In this document: in pieces, positions 61,260 through 64,000 of the stretch
Position numbering within the stretch: position 1 is the first letter of the stretch
Layout of the letters: every line of letters starts with the position of its first letter
Source of the DNA: Bacillus massilioanorexius
GTDB lineage: Bacteria; Bacillota; Bacilli; Bacillales; DSM-1321
Assembly: GCF_902374955.1 (NCBI RefSeq)
Contig: NZ_CABKRX010000094.1
Span: 186,001-250,000 of the forward strand
Direction: 5' to 3'
DNA: 64,000 bases
The notes under the pieces: generated by a model
Databases searched by the model: none
Seen by the model: the letters and a program-made list of their open reading frames with translations, nothing else
Told to the model about the DNA's origin: nothing
Translations under genes and position numbers: made by a program

Positions 61260-63329
61260 TTGCAAAAGGTTATGATCGTGGGAGCTGGAAAAGGCGGAAC
61301 TTCGATTTTGAAATTATTTTTAGAGGCTGATTTTTTACATGTTGGTTCCATTATTGATCAAAATGTTAACGCTGAAGGATTAGAGCTAGCAAAACAAATA
61401 AGAATCAATTACGGTACGGACTGGAGAGAGTTTCTTGATGAAACATACGATATTATTATTGATGTAACGGGGAGTCAAAAGACATTTCAGGAAATTCGTA
61501 AAGCAAAACATTCACATACTATTTTAATTCCAGGAACAGTTGCTTTTATTATTGCAAAACTACTTGAAGAAAAAGAGCTACTTATTGATACTTTACAAGA
61601 TGAATCCTATAGAAGAGATCTAATTTTCAACTCGACTGAAGAGGGTATGATTGTAATTGATGAAAATGCGAGAATAACCTTATTTAATGGTAGTGCAGAA
61701 AAGATGGTTGGTGTACTACATAAGGATGCCATTGGCAAGCATGTTAAGGATGTTATTCATAATAGTCGCTTACCAATCATTTTAGAAAGTAAGCAGGTTG
61801 AGACTAATAAAGAACATGAATTAAGCAATGGGTTAAAAATCATCACGACGAGAATTCCGATGTTGAATGAAAATGACGAAATCATTGGAGCGTTTGCTGT
61901 ATTTAAGGATATTTCTGAAGTCGTTAATTTAGCAGAAGAAATTACAAATTTAAAAGAGATTCAAACGATGTTACAGGCGATTATCCATTCAAGTGACGAT
62001 GCTATTTCTGTCGTTGATGAGCATGGAAGAGGTATTTTAATTAATCCAGCTTACTCTCGTATTACAGGCCTAAAAGAAGAAGAGGTAATTGGTCAGCCAG
62101 CATCGACGGATATATATGAAGGAGATAGTATTCATATGAAGGTGCTTCAGACGCGAAACCCGATTCGTGGTACTAAATTAATTGTTGGACCACATAAAAA
62201 AGAAGTCATCGTAAATGTAGCACCGATTATCGTAGAAGGAAATCTTAAAGGTAGTGTAGGTGTAATACATGATATGTCAGAAATACAAGAGCTTACCCAA
62301 GAATTGCATAGGGCACGTCAAATTATCCGCACGTTAGAAGCAAAATATCGTTTTGAAGATATTATTGGCTGCTCCGAAGAAATGACGTTGGCTATTGAGC
62401 AGGCTAGAATAAGTGCTACAACACCTGTAACGGTTTTGTTACGAGGGGAATCTGGAACAGGAAAAGAATTATTTGCTCATGCTATTCATAATGAAAGTGA
62501 TCGAAAATTTAATAAATTTATTCGTGTCAATTGTGGGGCAATTTCTGAATCTTTACTTGAGAGTGAACTTTTTGGTTATGTGGAAGGAGCATTTTCAGGT
62601 GCGAAAAGAGGAGGTAAAATAGGTCTGTTTGAAGAAGCGAACAATGGAAGTATTTTTTTAGATGAAATAGGAGAAATGAGCTTATCCATCCAAGTGAAAT
62701 TACTTCGAGTATTACAAGAAAAAGAAATTGTAAAAGTAGGAGCAACTAAAGCAACTCCAATTAACGTTCGAATAATAGCAGCAACAAATGTTAATTTAGA
62801 GCAAGCGATTAACAATGGACAGTTTCGGGAGGATCTTTATTATCGATTAAATCGCATGCCAATATTTATACCTCCGTTAAGACAGAGAAAAGAAGATATC
62901 TCGTTATTAACGAATCATTTATTACAAAAACTCAATCAAGAGTATGGCAGAAAAATAGATGGGGTAACGGATGATGCGTTGCAGCTGCTCATTCGATATA
63001 ATTGGCCAGGTAATGTAAGGGAATTAGAAAACGTATTAGGGCGAGCAATGATTTTTATGAAATTTAGTGAAAAAGTGATTGATGTACCACATCTATCTAT
63101 TTCTTTAAACACAAAAGTAGAAAGTCAACAAGTAAATGATCAATTGACTGTTAAAGAAGCAACTTCACTAACAGAAAGAGTGGATGAATTCGAGAGACAA
63201 ATCATTGAGAGATGTTTGGATTTGAATAATGGAAATAAAACAGCAACTGCTAGAGAATTAGGTATTTCGGTAAGAAATCTGTATTATAAGATGGATAAGT
63301 ATATGTTAGAAAAAAATAGCATGCAATAA
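61260..63329 (+). CDS. bkdR: BkdR, sigma-54-dependent activator of branched-chain keto-acid genes
   Basis: Enhancer-binding protein of 689 residues. An N-terminal nucleotide-binding-like domain (QKVMIVGAGKGGTSILKLFL) is followed by two PAS domains (about 115-225 and 235-345), the AAA+ domain with GESGTGKELFAHAIH (Walker A, about 395), the sigma-54 contact motif GAFSGA (usual form GAFTGA), and a C-terminal Fis-type HTH (NKTATARELGISVRNLYYKM). TTG 61260 fits AAGAAGGTGAG and the family start. It probably activates the -24/-12 promoter at 63479. Confidence 0.94.
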   Translation: MQKVMIVGAGKGGTSILKLFLEADFLHVGSIIDQNVNAEGLELAKQIRINYGTDWREFLDETYDIIIDVTGSQKTFQEIRKAKHSHTILIPGTVAFIIAKLLEEKELLIDTLQDESYRRDLIFNSTEEGMIVIDENARITLFNGSAEKMVGVLHKDAIGKHVKDVIHNSRLPIILESKQVETNKEHELSNGLKIITTRIPMLNENDEIIGAFAVFKDISEVVNLAEEITNLKEIQTMLQAIIHSSDDAISVVDEHGRGILINPAYSRITGLKEEEVIGQPASTDIYEGDSIHMKVLQTRNPIRGTKLIVGPHKKEVIVNVAPIIVEGNLKGSVGVIHDMSEIQELTQELHRARQIIRTLEAKYRFEDIIGCSEEMTLAIEQARISATTPVTVLLRGESGTGKELFAHAIHNESDRKFNKFIRVNCGAISESLLESELFGYVEGAFSGAKRGGKIGLFEEANNGSIFLDEIGEMSLSIQVKLLRVLQEKEIVKVGATKATPINVRIIAATNVNLEQAINNGQFREDLYYRLNRMPIFIPPLRQRKEDISLLTNHLLQKLNQEYGRKIDGVTDDALQLLIRYNWPGNVRELENVLGRAMIFMKFSEKVIDVPHLSISLNTKVESQQVNDQLTVKEATSLTERVDEFERQIIERCLDLNNGNKTATARELGISVRNLYYKMDKYMLEKNSMQ

Positions 63330-63355
63330 TTTTCATGCTATGAAAATTATTGCAT
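63321..63355. repeat. Perfect 16-bp inverted repeat over the bkdR stop codon
   Basis: ATGCAATAATTTTCAT and its exact complement flank a three-base loop; the first arm holds the last codons of bkdR and its stop. No T run follows, so it may be an mRNA-end stabiliser or a protein site. Confidence 0.75.
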
Positions 63356-63401
63356 GGTTTATGATTCCTTCATTTGGGGTATTGTGGTATGGATGAAATA
63401 T

Positions 63402-63439
63402 AAAGTAAGAGGTACGGTTAACGTGCCTCTTACTTTTTT
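63402..63439 (+). terminator. Terminator after bkdR
   Basis: AAAGTAAGAGGTACG pairs with CGTGCCTCTTACTTT (one wobble), then T. Confidence 0.93.
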
Positions 63440-63478
63440 GCATTATACAAAAACTGAATTCTTGTGATTTTATAAAGT

Positions 63479-63494
63479 TGGCATAGATTTTGCA
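63479..63494 (+). promoter_or_regulatory. Sigma-54 (-24/-12) promoter of the lpd operon
   Basis: TGGCATAGATTTTGCA has GG and GC separated by exactly ten bases, the required spacing of sigma-54 promoters. It lies just after the bkdR terminator, as expected for a BkdR/SigL-controlled bkd operon. A leader of about 320 bases (63495-63818), AT-rich and without a recognised structure, precedes the gene. Confidence 0.88.
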
Positions 63495-63818
63495 ATAATT
63501 TGTTATACAAGTAAATTCTCATTCTCTTATCTTCATACAATTTAGTTATTGTAAATATAAAGAAAAAGAATAATCTTCATTTTTTATTGATAATATGGAA
63601 TCTTTCTGAAGGGCTATATATCAAAGAAAATCATACACCTATGATTTATAGTGTAAAAAAATAACAGTGCAACATTTATAATCTGTTGCTTTAATAATAT
63701 GGAGGTTTATTCTAAATGTAAGGTGTATTTTAAATTGGATAAACATTTAAAAATATTAGTGTTTGCCTTACGAATTTAAGACTTCACTGATCGATCTATA
63801 ACAGGGAGGTAGTTTTTT

Positions 63819-64000
63819 ATGTCGAAAGAGTATGATTTAGTCATCATTGGTGGAGGTCCGGGGGGATATGTGGCTGCGATTCGCGCATCTCAATTAGGAT
63901 TAAAAACAGCTATTGTTGAAAAAAATTTACTTGGTGGTACATGTTTGCATAAGGGGTGTATCCCATCGAAAGCGTTGCTTAGAAGTGCTGAAGTGTTTCA
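63819..64000 (+). CDS. lpdV: Dihydrolipoyl dehydrogenase of the branched-chain keto-acid complex (5' part only)
   Basis: The first 60 residues are visible: EYDLVIIGGGPGGYVAAIRA (FAD-binding) and LLGGTCLHKGCIPSKALLRS, with the redox-active cysteine pair C-x4-C. ATG 63819 follows GGGAGG. Position after bkdR and a sigma-54 promoter identifies it as the bkd-operon E3. In B. subtilis and B. cereus ptb, bcd or buk genes precede lpdV; here it comes first. It runs off the window. Confidence 0.92.
   Translation, partial: MSKEYDLVIIGGGPGGYVAAIRASQLGLKTAIVEKNLLGGTCLHKGCIPSKALLRSAEVF

Overview
The window is a low-GC chromosome segment from an aerobic, endospore-forming member of the Bacillaceae. The evidence is a complete spoIIIA operon, spoIVB, spo0A and a small acid-soluble spore protein gene, plus the run accBC-yqhY-nusB-folD-xseAB-ispA-dxs-tlyA-argR-recN-spoIVB-spo0A, which follows Bacillus subtilis order closely. 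No tRNA, rRNA or CRISPR array was seen. I do not assign a genus.

Region 1 (1-20.6 kb) is mostly transport and metabolism: a NupC nucleoside transporter (cut by the window edge), prfC, a NhaC-type antiporter behind a T-box leader, a coiled-coil glucosaminidase, an RND exporter of the SwrC type, an aldehyde dehydrogenase, a TerC protein behind a yybP-ykoY (manganese) riboswitch, an NCS1 permease with deoD, and an MFS transporter. It also holds two decaying genes (a 5'-truncated lactate permease and a frameshifted FAD oxidoreductase) and a spore SASP gene. Region 2 (20.9-43 kb) is sporulation and housekeeping: spoIIIAA-AH, a chemoreceptor, fatty-acid, folate, DNA-repair and isoprenoid genes, and the argR-recN-spoIVB-spo0A block.

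Region 3 (42,928-59,423) is the most interesting part: a 16,389-bp integrated mobile element sitting exactly in the 3' end of spo0A. A perfect 107-bp direct repeat flanks it. The left copy completes spo0A (residues 235-265 and stop); the right copy is an orphan spo0A tail followed by what looks like the original spo0A terminator. The element carries a tyrosine integrase next to spo0A, a divergent repressor/early-promoter switch with two 19-bp operators, tandem 62-bp repeats, a helicase-like P-loop protein and a zinc-finger protein, an HNH nuclease, and a tightly packed run of small unknown genes. That run ends in a phage tail tape-measure protein and a DUF2577 (XkdR-like) baseplate protein. 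A serine resolvase and several surface or lipoprotein cargo genes lie near the right end. I see no terminase, portal, capsid, protease, tail tube, holin or endolysin. The element therefore looks like a phage satellite or a phage-derived island rather than a complete prophage. Its codons are visibly richer in CG-containing triplets than the host genes, which points to a separate origin.

Region 4 (59.4-64 kb) resumes the host order after spo0A: a glycerophosphodiester phosphodiesterase, a DUF2627 membrane protein, the sigma-54 activator bkdR, a good -24/-12 promoter, and the start of a dihydrolipoyl dehydrogenase gene of the branched-chain keto-acid pathway.
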